64,000 bases of DNA from Ypsolopha sequella (Eukaryota; Arthropoda; Insecta; Lepidoptera; Ypsolophidae), in the NCBI GenBank assembly GCA_934047225.1, contig OW203992.1, forward strand, positions 7,429,501 to 7,493,500, in the 5' to 3' direction. This document shows positions 52,105 to 63,397 of the stretch, piece by piece; the stretch's first letter is position 1; each line of letters begins with the position of its first letter. The translations under genes and the position numbers were made by a program. The notes beneath the pieces are model-generated. The model made no database searches. It was not told the DNA's origin and saw nothing but the letters and a program-made list of their open reading frames with translations.

Positions 52105-53103
52105 GGCCGTGATAAATAGTCGATTCTAAGAACGAGTCTTAGCGAAAGCACTTGCTTAAGAACCGATTTGTCTATCATAGACAGTGCTTGGCACTCTTCT
52201 AAGTCGCGAAAATCAGACTAATGCTTAGCCGAGACAGAGTACGCTATATTCGATGCTTACGCACGTTCTTAGAACAAAATAGTAATCTGTGACAACTGTT
52301 GTAGTTCTTGACTCTTGTAGATGTGTTCTATTGTTGTCACGAAAACTTAATAATAATAATAATAACTGTAAACAATGAATAATTTGATTCTTTAGAGAAG
52401 TTGATGATCTTCCTCAGGAACCTCATGTTGATTTACCCCGTTTCCCAAAATGTTACCTGAGAGATGTAATTAATCCTTTCGATTTTTTTTCTGATGACTA
52501 ATTTAAATTGAGGTACAGGTTTTCGAAAGCTACTGTACTAAATGTTATATTGCCGGAGATTGTGGAGTTAAACACATTTAACCAAAGAGGTTTGCCAATT
52601 GCACTGGACCAACAACTACTTATCGCCCTAAGATTTTATGCAACGGGAAGTTTTCAGGTAAGCAATCACTAGTAGTTATTAGACTAAATACATATCCATA
52701 CACCATACACATCGAAATAATTATAATCGATGACCATACATAATATAATCCATACACCCCTACTAATAAACGTGGAATATAAGTTAAGAAGTAGTTTAAA
52801 CTAGTATTTTTAAACTGTTTCTTTACTTACTGTATAGTACAAAAATACAAAAAAAATACAGATTTAAAGACAGACAGACAATTTTTGACCTAAATTGACC
52901 GAACGAAACGAAGTTCACAGATACAATTGAAAAAAGTTTATTCACACGTTCTTAGCATTGGCCTAAGAACATGCTTAGCCAAGCAAACGTGTAAGTTATG
53001 TCTATTTTAGAAACACATTGATACTTAGCTAAGTTAGCCTGAAGTAATACTTCGGGAAGCACGAGTACGGACTTAGGCTAAGCAACGACTATTTATCTCG
53101 GCC
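52105..53103 (+). mobile_element. PIF/Harbinger remnant, about 1 kb
   Basis: Terminal inverted repeats GGCCGTGATAAATAGTCG (left) and the complement of CGACTATTTATCTCGGCC (right). Subterminal regions are rich in TTCTTAG/CTAAGAA and TTAGCC motifs. It carries one transposase exon (52395-52657). ATA adjoins both sides if four extra bases (CTCA) at the left are counted with the element. The rest of the transposase is missing, so this is an internally deleted copy inside the MITE 51188-53207. Confidence 0.7.
52395..52657 (+). pseudogene. Harbinger (HARBI1-like) transposase exon with one stop
   Basis: Acceptor TTCTTTAG, donor GTAAGC. One frame reads EVDDLPQEPHVDLPRF, PKCYLRDVINPFDFFSDD, a TAA, then FKLRYRFSKATVLNVILPEI, VELNTFNQRGLPIALDQQ and LLIALRFYATGSFQ. 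RYRFSK and LL-ALRFYATGSFQ are hallmarks of the HARBI1/PIF nuclease N-terminal region, with the usual intron after GSFQ. The single in-frame stop and lack of later DDE exons make it a dead copy. Confidence 0.75.
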
Positions 53104-53207
53104 ATAATGTTGTTCAACTTCTTACACGAATTTTTTTTATTAAAAATATTTTGATTTCATATGCTAAATTGTCGAAACACGAAAGCATGTTTGGCGGAAC
53201 CGGTCCC

Positions 53208-53460
53208 TAATCCGGAGGTCGCGGGTTCAATTCCCGTAGGGGTACATTTGTGTTCAGTTTGCGACCCTCGGGAGGAAGGTTTAAGCTGTAGGTGTATATT
53301 TGTATACGAAGTACGGTGATACGACTTCCCTACCCATTACGCTGGGATGTAATAATCGTCGGTAAAACAAGAGTGTACCGAGTGTGGGCTCTGATTTGCA
53401 AATCTATACTCGGAAACAACCCTGACACCTCCACGGAGATTCATGTAATTACTATGTATT
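53208..53460 (+). repeat. tRNA-derived SINE, 3' part (B box and body)
   Basis: CTAATCCGGAGGTCGCGGGT then TCAATTCCCGTAGGGG includes the B box GGTTCAATTCC. The body runs TTTAAGCTGTAGGTGTATAT, AGAGTGTACCGAGTGTGGGC and GACACCTCCACGGAGATTCA. Body fragments occur near 23190, 25510 and 31040. It continues the A-box segment at 51163-51186. Confidence 0.65.
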
Positions 53461-53765
53461 TCAAGGTAAACTGGCTGAAAATACAGGAAATCCTTTCAAA
53501 TTAGGATATCACTGCCAATGCATTATCATTAATCAAAATGAATTTGCAAAATTGTTCGCTTCACGCAAAACTGTAATTTGCCCCATTTCGACAAGGAAGT
53601 AAAACTGTTTTCGCTAAAACTTCTAAACGCAGAACAATGTTTGCGAAGAAAATTCACAAGTGTTTTATATCAAAACAAATACCATGCATTGTGTCTGTAA
53701 CGGGACTATTTCGCAAAATGACTTATATCCAAACTGCGGAAGTGTAATAGCTTATTGGGCGACAC
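53461..53765. other. Nothing recognised
   Basis: About 300 bp of AT-rich sequence between the SINE and the next foldback; no frame or repeat supported. Confidence 0.4.
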
Positions 53766-54354
53766 TGCAGTGGCGTGCACAGAACTTTTTGCTGGAAAAG
53801 CAAGCAATTGGTCAAGAATAACAATAAAAAAAATATGAAAAAGTTTAAATATCACTTTGAAAAAAAAAAGTTTGTAATGGAAATTTTCACTCTAGGGTAG
53901 ACATTAACCCTTAACCACTGACGTGTCATTTTGTTACACTACCACTGACGTACGTACGGGATACGTATTTAATTTTGAAACCCTCCTGATGCAAGAATGG
54001 AGGGTACCTATGGTGATTATTGCAGTGAGTTTATAAACACATATTTAAATGATATAAGGATGATAAAATCTCAGTTATAATATTCATAGGAAAATATAGA
54101 TTAATTAACAACCTTAGAGGCAATGAAAGTAACATAGACATTTTTTCAAAATCAAAACAAAAATATTTTGTCACAATAGGAACTTCTTTTTTGAGTTGTA
54201 TTAATTATTAAGGATGGCTTTAATTAGAAAATAATCACAATCGCCATAAATCTTACTAAAAGGCACTTTTTAACAGCAGTTGTTGCAGGTTGCCTTAGAG
54301 CACTGCAAACTGACCGGTTTACGGCAAGCTTTACAGCTTTATCGGGTATTTATC

Positions 54355-54389
<35 letters not shown>

Positions 54390-55180
54390 AGCAAGAGCCT
54401 GTTCACTTTCAAAATATTCTGAATCACGAGCAGGAGCCACTTCATCCTTAAAATTTTCGTCCTCGGAAGACACATCGCGATCCGACTGAATGAATCATTT
54501 TCATCTGCCGATGATTCGTCAGGCTCACGAAGATAAGGTTCGATAACTTCTTCGTTATTGGCATTATTCACTTGAACTCGTAATTTTTTGATGTAGATGG
54601 CCCAGAAGAAAAATTTGACCACTTACGATGCATTTCGTCTGCTGACAAACATAAATAAGTATTTTCAAAAAAGTCACATTAACACTGACGTACGTACCTC
54701 ATACGTCGAGGGGTTAAATTTACCTGCTTAGGAGCATGCTACGCGTACACTCTCCCCCGCCGCACACACGTTGCTGGCAACTAGGAAGCTACCAAAAAGG
54801 ATGCGCCGAAATTCCTACGTAAAATTAAGTATTGAACGAAAAACTATTACGATGACGTACCACATACGTACGTCAGTGGTTAAGGGTTAAAGCCGATTCT
54901 GAAGGCTTTAATTTTAGTTTTAGTGCTGTCAAAACTAAATTTTCTTGATTGCAAAATGGTTCTAAAGGGTTAGGAACAGAAGCTAAATTACTTTGGCAAT
55001 TTCAAGATTTGACAGCACTAAAACTAAAATTAAAGCCTTCAGAATCGGCTCTACTGTCTACCCTGGCGTCATACAATTTTTTTTTTTTCAAAGTGATATT
55101 TAAATTTTTTCATATTTTTTTTATTGTTGTTCTTGACCAATTGTTTGCTTTTCCAGCAAAAAGTTCTGTGCACGCCACTG
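53766..55180. mobile_element. hAT-like foldback element, interrupted
   Basis: Outer arms of about 140 bp: CAGTGGCGTGCACAGAACTT at the left and AAGTTCTGTGCACGCCACTG at the right. Both continue through GCTGGAAAAGCAA, TTGGTCAAGAA and the CTAGGGTAGACA/TGTCTACCCTGG block. A second hairpin (54894-55050: AGCCGATTCTGAAGGCTTTA and its complement) forms the centre. GGCGACAC and GGCGACAG flank it, close to an 8-bp duplication. A piggyBac-like element interrupts the left arm. Confidence 0.7.
53908..54886. mobile_element. piggyBac-like element, internally deleted (979 bp)
   Basis: TTAA at 53904-53907 and 54887-54890 flanks ends CCCTTAACCACTGACG and CGTCAGTGGTTAAGGG, the TTAA/CCCT design of piggyBac elements. 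ACTGACGTACGTAC motifs recur near both ends. The minus strand around 54450-54600 encodes EEVIEPYLREPDESSADEND, an acidic segment like the N-terminal region of piggyBac transposases; the catalytic core is gone. A (TA)n run at 54357-54387 lies inside. Confidence 0.8.
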
Positions 55181-55551
55181 GGCGACAGTCACCCAATCAC
55201 AATATTCCTAGCAAACACTGTTTAAATTAAAATAAACCTTGTACTTTGAGGATAAAACTATACGATAAGCTTTTGCGTTGACTTCAACAAATAGCTTTGA
55301 AGAAGGAAGTAATCATCATTTCATTAACAAAGCCACGTAATATTTCTGTACTAGACCTATTGTTTAAAATAGCTGCACTGAAAATTGCTTTTCTCTTGTA
55401 GCAATGCACCAAGAAAATGAAATCCTTCTTTGTTCTCTAATTCGCTGAAGGATTATCTGGGCTCAGTGCACGATTGGATGAAACTCCACAATAGGTATAA
55501 CGTGACCAAATAAGAAATACGAAAACCCTAGCCTTATTATGTTCTGTAACA
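55181..55551. other. Nothing recognised
   Basis: AT-rich spacer between the foldback and the next MITE; no frame or repeat supported. Confidence 0.4.
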
Positions 55552-55555
55552 TTAA

Positions 55556-55933
55556 GGCGCTACGGAAAAAAAATCGACACTCTTAGAACTTGCATACCTA
55601 CTTTAGTAAAGAATGTATCAGGGATCTGCTAAAACAGAAATGCGATTAAAAAATTCGGCTCGATACAAATATTTATTGAAGTTAGGTGTTTTTCGACACC
55701 AATTTCTCCTGGTTTGACAATGTGGAAAGACATATGGACTGTAATTATATTTAATTAGATGGGTTTTAACGGTATCTAGGACCTGGTTAAACGAAATTTT
55801 GATAGCATTTTTAGTACATTGTATATTAATAAAAAACCGACTTTTTGCTACTTTTCCACGAATCCGTCCCTCTCTCACTGGGGGTTTTTTCGCATATGAA
55901 GTAACAGGGACGCTAAAACTTTTACATATCGTC
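55556..55933. mobile_element. TTAA-flanked MITE, copy 1 (uninterrupted)
   Basis: TTAA at 55552-55555 and 55934-55937. Ends GGCGCTACGGAAAAAAAATC and ACTTTTACATATCGTC are weakly inverted (GGCGCTA / GACGATA). The interior has GGTTTGACAATGTGGAAAGA, ATCCGTCCCTCTCTCACTG and GACCTGGTTAAACGAAATTT. It serves as the empty-site reference for the 231-bp element in copy 2. The 134-codon minus-strand frame over it is accidental. Confidence 0.65.
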
Positions 55934-55937
55934 TTAA

Positions 55938-56376
55938 GCCAAATTTTTAAAATGCAACTGTTTGTGTAATCCACCCAAATCGGTGATATATCTATCACAC
56001 CTATTCCCCAGTGCAGCGCCACCTCTCTGTTTCAAAGATATGCACATACAGGCAGGATTTTTGTCACTGAAAAGCAGATTGTTCGATTGGCCGATTGTGA
56101 TTGGGCATATAGAAAAAGAATTAATGAAAGTAGAGCTCGACCGGGCCGCCCTAGAAGGACGTGTGCCGACCAAATTGGCGACATACAAAAGAAGGGCAAA
56201 GTCAAAGTACCCGGAATAAATAGGCTTGTATGACTAGATTGATAGATGTGAAAGAAGCGAAAGAGGTGTGTCAGGATCGTAGCTGATGGAAATCTATAGT
56301 TTCTGTGCAAGTGCACCTATTCATCATGTGAAAGGATATTGGTCAAATTTGTTTGTAAAATCGTCAGTTTTCCGCT
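55938..56376. other. Nothing recognised
   Basis: Overlapping frames on both strands between 55934 and 56316 have no domain and lack codon structure. No repeat matched. Confidence 0.4.
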
Positions 56377-56380
56377 TTAA

Positions 56381-57035
56381 GGCGCTACGGAAAAAAATCG
56401 ACACTTTTAGAACGTGCATATCTACTTCAGTAAATAATGTATTATTTTGATAAAATAGTATGTTATTTTTGGATTGTTTTTCTAGGGATCTGTTAGAACA
56501 GAAACGCGATTGGAGAAATTCGGCTCGATAGAAATATTTATTGAAATGAGGTCTTTCTTTTTCGACACCAATTCTCCTGGTTTGTCAATTTGGAATGACA
56601 TATGGACTGCAATTATATTTTATTAGTTGGATTGTAATAGTATCTAAAACCTGCGGGCCTATTGTGTATCTCTAGTTGCCTTCTGGACTGGGTGTCTATC
56701 ATCAAAAACATAGATATACTATCGAATTCCGATGTCCTAAGGATATTTTCGCACTTTAAGTGACGACACAGATTGTTAATAGTTCAATACCGTCTAAAGG
56801 CAATTTTGAAATTTCAATTTTTAGCTATGTTTTTGATGACAGGCACCTCGTGCAGTTGGCAACTAAAGATACAGAATAGGGGGGCTGGTTAAACGAAATT
56901 TTGATAGCAACTTTAGTATATTTTATATTAATAAAAAACCGACTTTTTGCTACTTTTCCTCGAATCCGTCCCTCTCGCACTGAGGATTTTTTCGCATATG
57001 GAGTAAAAGGGCCGCTAAAACTTTTACATATCGCC
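56381..57035. mobile_element. TTAA-flanked MITE, copy 2 (interrupted)
   Basis: TTAA at 56377-56380 and 57036-57039. Ends GGCGCTACGG and CATATCGCC. It shares TTCGGCTCGATA, TTCTCCTGGTTTGTCAATTT and CCGTCCCTCTCGCACTGAGG with copy 1. A 231-bp element with CTG duplications (56654-56884) sits where copy 1 reads ACCTGGTTAAAC. Confidence 0.7.
56654..56884. mobile_element. 231-bp MITE with CTG duplication, copy 2
   Basis: Flanked by CTG at 56651-56653 and 56885-56887. Ends CGGGCCTATTGTGTATCTCT and AGATACAGAATAGGGGGG. It has exactly the length of copy 1 at 22568-22798. The preceding entry supplies the empty site, ACCTGGTTAAAC. Confidence 0.8.
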
Positions 57036-57039
57036 TTAA

Positions 57040-57618
57040 AGCGACAAAAATTCCAGCCTGTATACGTACGGAGCATGTAACGTGACTAGCACGGCATACC
57101 GGTGTGCAACGCGGAAGAGAACAAAGCGTGCACCGGACCGCGGTTCCGGCCCGGCCCGTTTACGGTCCATCGGCTGAAGAGGACCAGCCAGTTAGGGTTG
57201 TCAACGGCCGCACGGGATTTAGTCGGGTGACAACAAGCTACATTTTTTTTGGTTACCGAAGCTGGATGTCTGACAAAGGGCTGCAATATACCAATGACGC
57301 GCTCGAGCTTTTGACATTTCCAAAGCCAACCACAGCAAGCGAGCAATTTGAAAGCATTGTACCTAAAACAAAAAATCGAAACAAGGAAATGCTCGTTTAA
57401 CCCTCTATCCTCATTATCACTAAATGATCGCAGTCCAAATCGTGGCTCCGATGTTATGATAGGACTACCAGGTTCAAATAGCGAAAGAAGGTATCACTTA
57501 CAGTCTACTAACAATTAAAATTTGACAAAAAAGCAATTTGTTTGTTTTGGTCAGGCATAAAATAATTTTCATGAAAACCAAAAGCCACAGTCACGTACTA
57601 TAAAATTATTGGTCCGAA
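57040..57618. other. GC-rich patch, no gene recognised
   Basis: 57090-57230 is unusually GC-rich (GGACCGCGGTTCCGGCCCGG and GGTCCATCGGCTGAAGAGGA). Frames on both strands (57104-57400 plus, 57086-57346 minus) have no domain I recognise. It does not match the missing kinase N-terminus. Confidence 0.4.
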
Positions 57619-58006
57619 ATAGTAGTTTATGCTACTAGGATGAAAACGAATAAATTACGAGGACGATTTAAAACACGAGCGTAGCGAGTGTTTTAAACGT
57701 AACCGAGTAATTTGTCGCCTTACGCCCGTGTATCATACTACGTTTTTCAATAGTGTGAGGAAATAAAACAAATATAATCTTGTGAACTTTAAATTATGAT
57801 TGGCTCAAAAGGACTGTATCCAGAGCCGTTAAACAGTGGAAAAAAAAAGTATAACATTTATGGTACACAGGAAAGGCTGCAGGTTAGCCAACTATTGTAA
57901 ATAAATTAAAGAAAAATAATAATAAAGCCCTAGGGCAAAATAATCGACTTTTTGTTCGGTTTTGATGCATAAAAAGTGGGCCTTTGCGAGCACTTGCATC
58001 GAAAAA
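57619..58006 (+). repeat. Dispersed 390-bp repeat A, copy 3
   Basis: From ATAGTAGTTTATGCTACTAG to GAGCACTTGCATCGAAAAAT. Full length and close to copies at 4178 and 8866; it includes the intact GCCGTTAAACAG site that is split in the 25-28 kb copy. Confidence 0.7.
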
Positions 58007-61000
58007 TATTAAAAGATTCGATAGGTCTATCCAAACATATTGCGTGAAAATTATAAATCGCTGAGAATTCTACAGGTTAATATTGCGAAGGTTTTATTTG
58101 GCGTATAAACAACAAAACGCAAACAACACTCGGCGTAGCTTTAGGCAGCTTATGTAATTCAGCATTTTATCCGCCGCACAAACAAATAAAATTCCACCGA
58201 GACGTATTGCCATTGAAAACGTGAAATATGGAGGGACACTACACTTTCCAACCATAAATTCAATTCAATACGCTCGTATTTACATAATAAATCACGAAAC
58301 TTACACATACAACTTTTTGGGTAAACCTATTGTGGAAACTTTTGGACCCGAAACTTCTTTTTCAGCCCTTAAGGGTATATTTTTCGAATCTGTAAGAAAA
58401 TAACAAAAAAATAACGTCCAAAAATAACTTTTAACTAATAACAATGTACCTATACAAATAATTGGATTTTACATACATAGGCGTAAAGCTAGGATTTTTT
58501 TAGGAATTAACAGTTAAATTCACGTCTATGGTCCAAGCAAGCACTTTGAAGCTACCATAATATAATCAAAAATATTTTTTTGCATTAATTTAACTATTTG
58601 TACACATTGTTCTTAGTTTAAAGTAGTTTTGTTGGGCTTCATGATTATTTTTTAAAGATTTTGTTGTGAATCCGAAGAATCGAGCCTTATATATATATAC
58701 CTATACGAACAAACATACGATGATATATATATTTATAATATTATGTAACTATTATAAATTTACAATCATTTATTATTTTGACATTAATTAAATAGGAATT
58801 ATACAAGTTAGATATTTAGTCATTGAGTTACGTATATTTACTTTATTGGTTTTTGTTTCCTTGTTTTCTTTTATCAAATATTTATTTGGTTGTCCCACAC
58901 ATACATATATACATACATACATATTTACATACATACATATTTTGTAAATAATAATAATTTCTTCATCAGACATTAGGTTGGTTTAAAGAAATGGCTTTTA
59001 GTAATTAGCCCGCCCTTGTATTGTGTATTCGTTACTTTTTGTTGTTTTATTTCGTGTTTTGTTTAAAGTGTCACCATTATTCATTCATGATATTCTAATA
59101 CTCGGCCATACGTATAACAGAAAGACCTAATTTGGAAACGCAAAGATAAATTCGTGGTATTCCGAATTATTGGGACCAAGCAGGGAGCGTAATACAAACA
59201 CAAAGGCTAATAAAACGTAAAATCCGCGTCTGTGCCAACGACAACAATAAATATAACACTTCACAGGTTTATTTTGTTTCGTGTTCACAATAAAAGTAAG
59301 TATGAACCGTGAGATAGTAAGCCTCATATAAATATTTCTACTTTTCTAAAAGAACCGACGAGATTTACGAGGAAAACTATGAACGGTTAAGAGAAGATCT
59401 TCGCCTGAAGGTTTCACCGGCTAAAGGTAACTGAGGCCATAAAGGGTTATTTTATGAAAGCCTTTGATGAGCTTTTACTCAAACTCCTTTCGTGGCATAC
59501 TATGTAAAACACACTACCAGTCGGTTGCTATGGGAACGCGACAGCGTCGGCCAATGACCCCCAGCGCGACATACACAAAAGAAAGGAACTAACAAAGAAA
59601 CTATTAATTAGGCAAAGTTAAACAAAGTATCGCTAACAAACGATAAATTAAACTTAGCGGACTGAATTTTAAAGTTTAGCATCAAATGCAAAGTTACCAT
59701 TATTCTTTATACCTTCCTTACAAGGAAAATTACAAACTTCTTCCATTTCTATGTTAATTTTCATTAAGGCAGAGGTATTATTGTGTTGAGTATTTTACAT
59801 TATAACAAAGAATAAACAAATAAACGTATTTTGTATGTTAAAATATGAGCTTTAAAGCTTCATGTAAGCTTTTATTATGCACAAAATAAACCTTGCACCG
59901 AGCAGACAAAGGTATTGAGCGATCAAAAACCAAAAACGACATAAGCACCTCACTGAAAATAGACGCAGGCTTTACGGCGAGAATCGAACGTGGGACAGGG
60001 GAGAGTTCATCATTCGTTTAACTAATTCAAGGCTTCAGGTTGTCATGACAACGCGCGATAGTCGGGCGGGCGGCGCCCAACTCGATCCTACAAGGAACCC
60101 ATACCATCTTTCATCTGAATACATTTTAACTATAACTCTTATTCAAATTACCCCAGAGGCTATTTTGTTTCGTCTTTGAAGTTCCAAATTGCTCCCGCCT
60201 AAATAATTTCTCGGACGATTGGACTCTACTAGTTTGCCTGTAAATAACAACTATCCGGCCAATTTAAGTTACGCCGCGAGTTCTACAAGCTAGTTCGTTT
60301 TTCGTTAGAACTTTCAATCAGCAGTGTTATCTTCAGCTGCATTCCTAGACAGAACTTCTTATTGCTTTTCTTCGCTTTATTTTCGAACATTATTACGTCG
60401 AAACATCGCTTTCTAAAAACACAGGTTACTTTTGAATTATGTTCAGTTGGAATTTACCGCATCCTTGGAGACTTTTTGAGGAAAACAAAACGTAAAAGTC
60501 ACTCTACCCCCTGACTTATCTAAAATCCGAGTTAATTGAAACGTGTTTCAATTTTAACCGACACAAAATGGTTTCCAATTCCATCTGGAAAAGAACAAGA
60601 AGTATAAAGAGATGAGGGATTTGGAAGGAATTGCTCCGAGATAAGAGTTGGGTTCACGAAGAGGGTTGCAGAGGGAACGAAGGGATCTCCCTGAATCCCT
60701 CTAACAGTTCGGAATTAGAAGGAATCGCATTTCCGTTGTGTTGGAAAATCGATCAAGTATGCAAGCGGTACAGAATGTCAGGTTCCTTATGTTACTGGCA
60801 AAGGTAATAAAAGAGAGTTCAGGGATTTGAATAATTTCTTCCTGGTGCTGCCATTCATATAACCGTTTTCCTTCCGCTTTTAATTAAAAATTTACGTGAT
60901 GATTTCCCTTTTTAATTAAAACTTTTTAAATATTCTGGGAATTTGCAAAAAAAAGCTGAGCGCAATCCAGACGCGACGTGGATATGAAGGCACTTTGTAA

Positions 61001-62198
61001 ATGACTGTTAAAGGTTCATCTATGAACGCAATATCGTGCAATGCGGGACCCTAATAATGATAAAGCACCCCTTCGTACGACAAAGAAAATATGTTGGCAG
61101 ATTTACAGAACCTTCTAATCTGATCGAGACTTCCATTTCCTTGTATGTTAGAACATTTTCGGTACCTTTGCCTACATGAAAAATTAAAAAATTTCGTTTT
61201 TTATTTTACGGCGCAAAGTGCTTCCTAAGTTAACCTATTTGGTTAATGCATCGTAGCCGGAAAAATTGCAAAGTGTCAGCATGAGTTTGTCTTCACTCTT
61301 CTCTTAATCACTCCACTCTGGACATCCCCCCATTTGTCATTGGAGCCTTCCCGGAGTAGGCAGGCACTAATCCCGCACATTACAGGGCGTTATCCCGGGG
61401 GATATTTCGAGAAAACTTTTCTAAGTGACTCCGAGAACTCCAAAATATCCCGACTTTAGAGAATATGAAGCGAAAAGAGTATCTCTCAGGGCAATAACCC
61501 AGACGCTGCAGAAATACGGGGTTCCCTTTGTTTTGTAGAGGAAAATGAGGTACGATAATAGAGAAATATATTATTTATACAACGCGCGCACGTACCTTGT
61601 ATCGGGTTTCTACAAAGATTTGATGATAGCCAGAGAAGGTGGTTCGAACAGATGGGCGCCTTTGGAAAACGCTTTATATTTTATGATAACATAAAATGCA
61701 CTCCGTAAAACACCGAAACGGTTATGTATCGCTCCGGTCGTTTTAAAATTCTTGAGAACAGCTTTTTAGGATACTTTATTAGTGCTCTTTTTCTAGGTAA
61801 ACAACCTCCACAAGTTGGCCGTGCTGTACAACCTTACAATGTAAGTCTCCCATGAGGACTCTCCAACGAACAGAAACATGAAAAATGTAAGCGGCTTTAG
61901 TCATTATGCTTCTATACATAGGTTGTAAAATAGCCTGAGTTATCAGAAGGTGGATTAATATTTTCTACACTATGTCGACTTGCAAAAAGCTCTTTAGCAT
62001 TAATGACGGGAGCTTTTTAATGAAAATACAGCTAGGGAATGAAAAACTTCATTATTTCTGCAAGAGTAATACTGATGTTGTTCCTACACATAAATTGTAA
62101 CTCTTTAATTACTTGTACTAGCTTCTTGTCTGCGGCTTCCCCCACGTTACATTCAACTGTCAAATATGCCGCGAAATAGACAGTTACCAACATAAAAC
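58007..62198. other. No gene seen
   Basis: Long stretch with no supported gene. It holds TATATATATATA near 58689, a CATA microsatellite at about 58900-58935, and at 59968-59990 a tRNA T-arm relic (complement of GTTCGATTCTCGCC). From 59.9 to 62 kb the sequence is less repetitive and of more even base composition, but I find no exon with matching splice sites and no domain. Confidence 0.45.
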
Positions 62199-62201
62199 CA
62201 G

Positions 62202-62412
62202 GGGGCCTATCTGGACTGGGTGTCTATCATCAAAAACATAGATATACTATCGAATTCCGATTGTCTAAGGAAATGTTCGCACTTAAAGTGACGACACAGT
62301 TCGTAAATAGTTCAATACCCACTAAAGGCAATTTTGAAAGTTCCGTTTTTAGCCATGTTTTTGATTATAGGCACCCAGGCCAGTTGGCAATTAAAGATAC
62401 AGAATATAGGGG
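62202..62412. mobile_element. 231-bp-type MITE with CAG duplication, copy 3 (deleted)
   Basis: Flanked by CAG at 62199-62201 and 62413-62415. It begins GGGGCCTATCTGGACTGGGT and ends AAGATACAGAATATAGGGG. About 20 bp (the CTGTATCTTTAGTTGCC block) are missing near the left end, giving 211 bp. Confidence 0.75.
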
Positions 62413-62415
62413 CAG

Positions 62416-63397
62416 ATCGCGTGTCTATTTATCCTTTTGCAAAAGTTTCGTCGGAATCCGTTGACAGATTGCAGAGATGTAAGTAAACTAAAGTAAAATA
62501 ACTAAGTAAAACGGTATAGCAAATAAATAAACGAAAACGCCATAAACAAAAACTAAAAATAATTTTCTCACTAAAAACATGTACACGCTGGCCTTTTCCC
62601 AGCATAAATGTTTTATGGGAAAGAAAAAGGACTTCAAAGAGCCTGAATACAAAGATTAGACGGTACGCCGCCATGTTTTGCAAAAGTTTTGTTGGTTTAG
62701 GTTCTGGCCGCCTAAAATTGTGTTAAGAGCGGTTTCGCAGCCGGATTGTAAAAAAACCCGCCTTTGAATTGGAAATTTTTGAAATTATAATTTACAGAAA
62801 TCAATGGAAACTTTGCGATGGCGACATACATAGGTGATAAGTTTTGTTGAATAACTATTGAGTGAATTTTTAATTTAAGGCGATTACCGTCGCCAAATTA
62901 GCAGCTCGATGTTTGTCTGTATGAATATCGACGGAAACGACATTGAAATAACGTTCAAATCAGTGCACAATGCGTGGTGGCTGTTACGACGCTCGCTGCG
63001 TCCTTGAAAGGGCAAAATAGGAGAAAATAATACTTTACACATGGGCGTCATTGTTCGATTGAATAATTCTATGTTATATTTATAGCTATCAAATTTATCT
63101 ATTTATCAAAGCATAAATGAATTAAATCACCTAAGCCGCTTAGGAGCAGTAGGAAATTTCAAGCCAAAAAACACCATTTAGTTGAAACAATTTTTCATAT
63201 AGAAGTTTTGGTGGTACGAAAAAGGAAAATGTTGCATACGTAGGGCGGCTGACATGTAATCTCCTTGGTCAGAAATATATACAAAAATAATGCTGGCTGG
63301 TATGGATTTATATTCGTTTGTTATTCTATTTTCAAAATGTATTACATTCATTTGTTTATTGCATCACGTTTATTTGTCTCCTACAATTGTTTCGAAC
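62416..63397. other. No gene seen
   Basis: Precedes the mariner transposase and should contain its left inverted repeat, but that cannot be identified without the right end. Frames here have no domain. Confidence 0.4.

Larger units (their letters stand above)
51188..53207. mobile_element. MITE with GGACAATTTAGC-type arms, interrupted
   Basis: Left part AGACAATTTAGCATTTTAAT; right part GCTAAATTGTCGAAACACGA then GCATGTTTGGCGGAACC, matching the complement of 14967-15010. Inner blocks GATGCTTGTGTCAAATCTGA and TAATGTTGTTCAACTTCTTA match 15288-15340 but are separated by the Harbinger element 52105-53103. The middle (51310-52030) is AT-rich with no domain. Confidence 0.55.

Noticed and set aside
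53208..53240. Possible tRNA gene on the plus strand
   Set aside because: Only the 3' half is tRNA-like; the A-box half is 2 kb upstream and the body continues as a SINE.
55618..56022. 134-codon minus-strand frame
   Set aside because: Runs through the TTAA MITE; the related MITE at 56381-57035 does not keep the frame beyond the shared block.
63290..63397. Upstream methionine for the mariner transposase
   Set aside because: The 36 extra residues are hydrophobic and unlike mariner N-termini; the ATG at 63398 starts the expected sequence.
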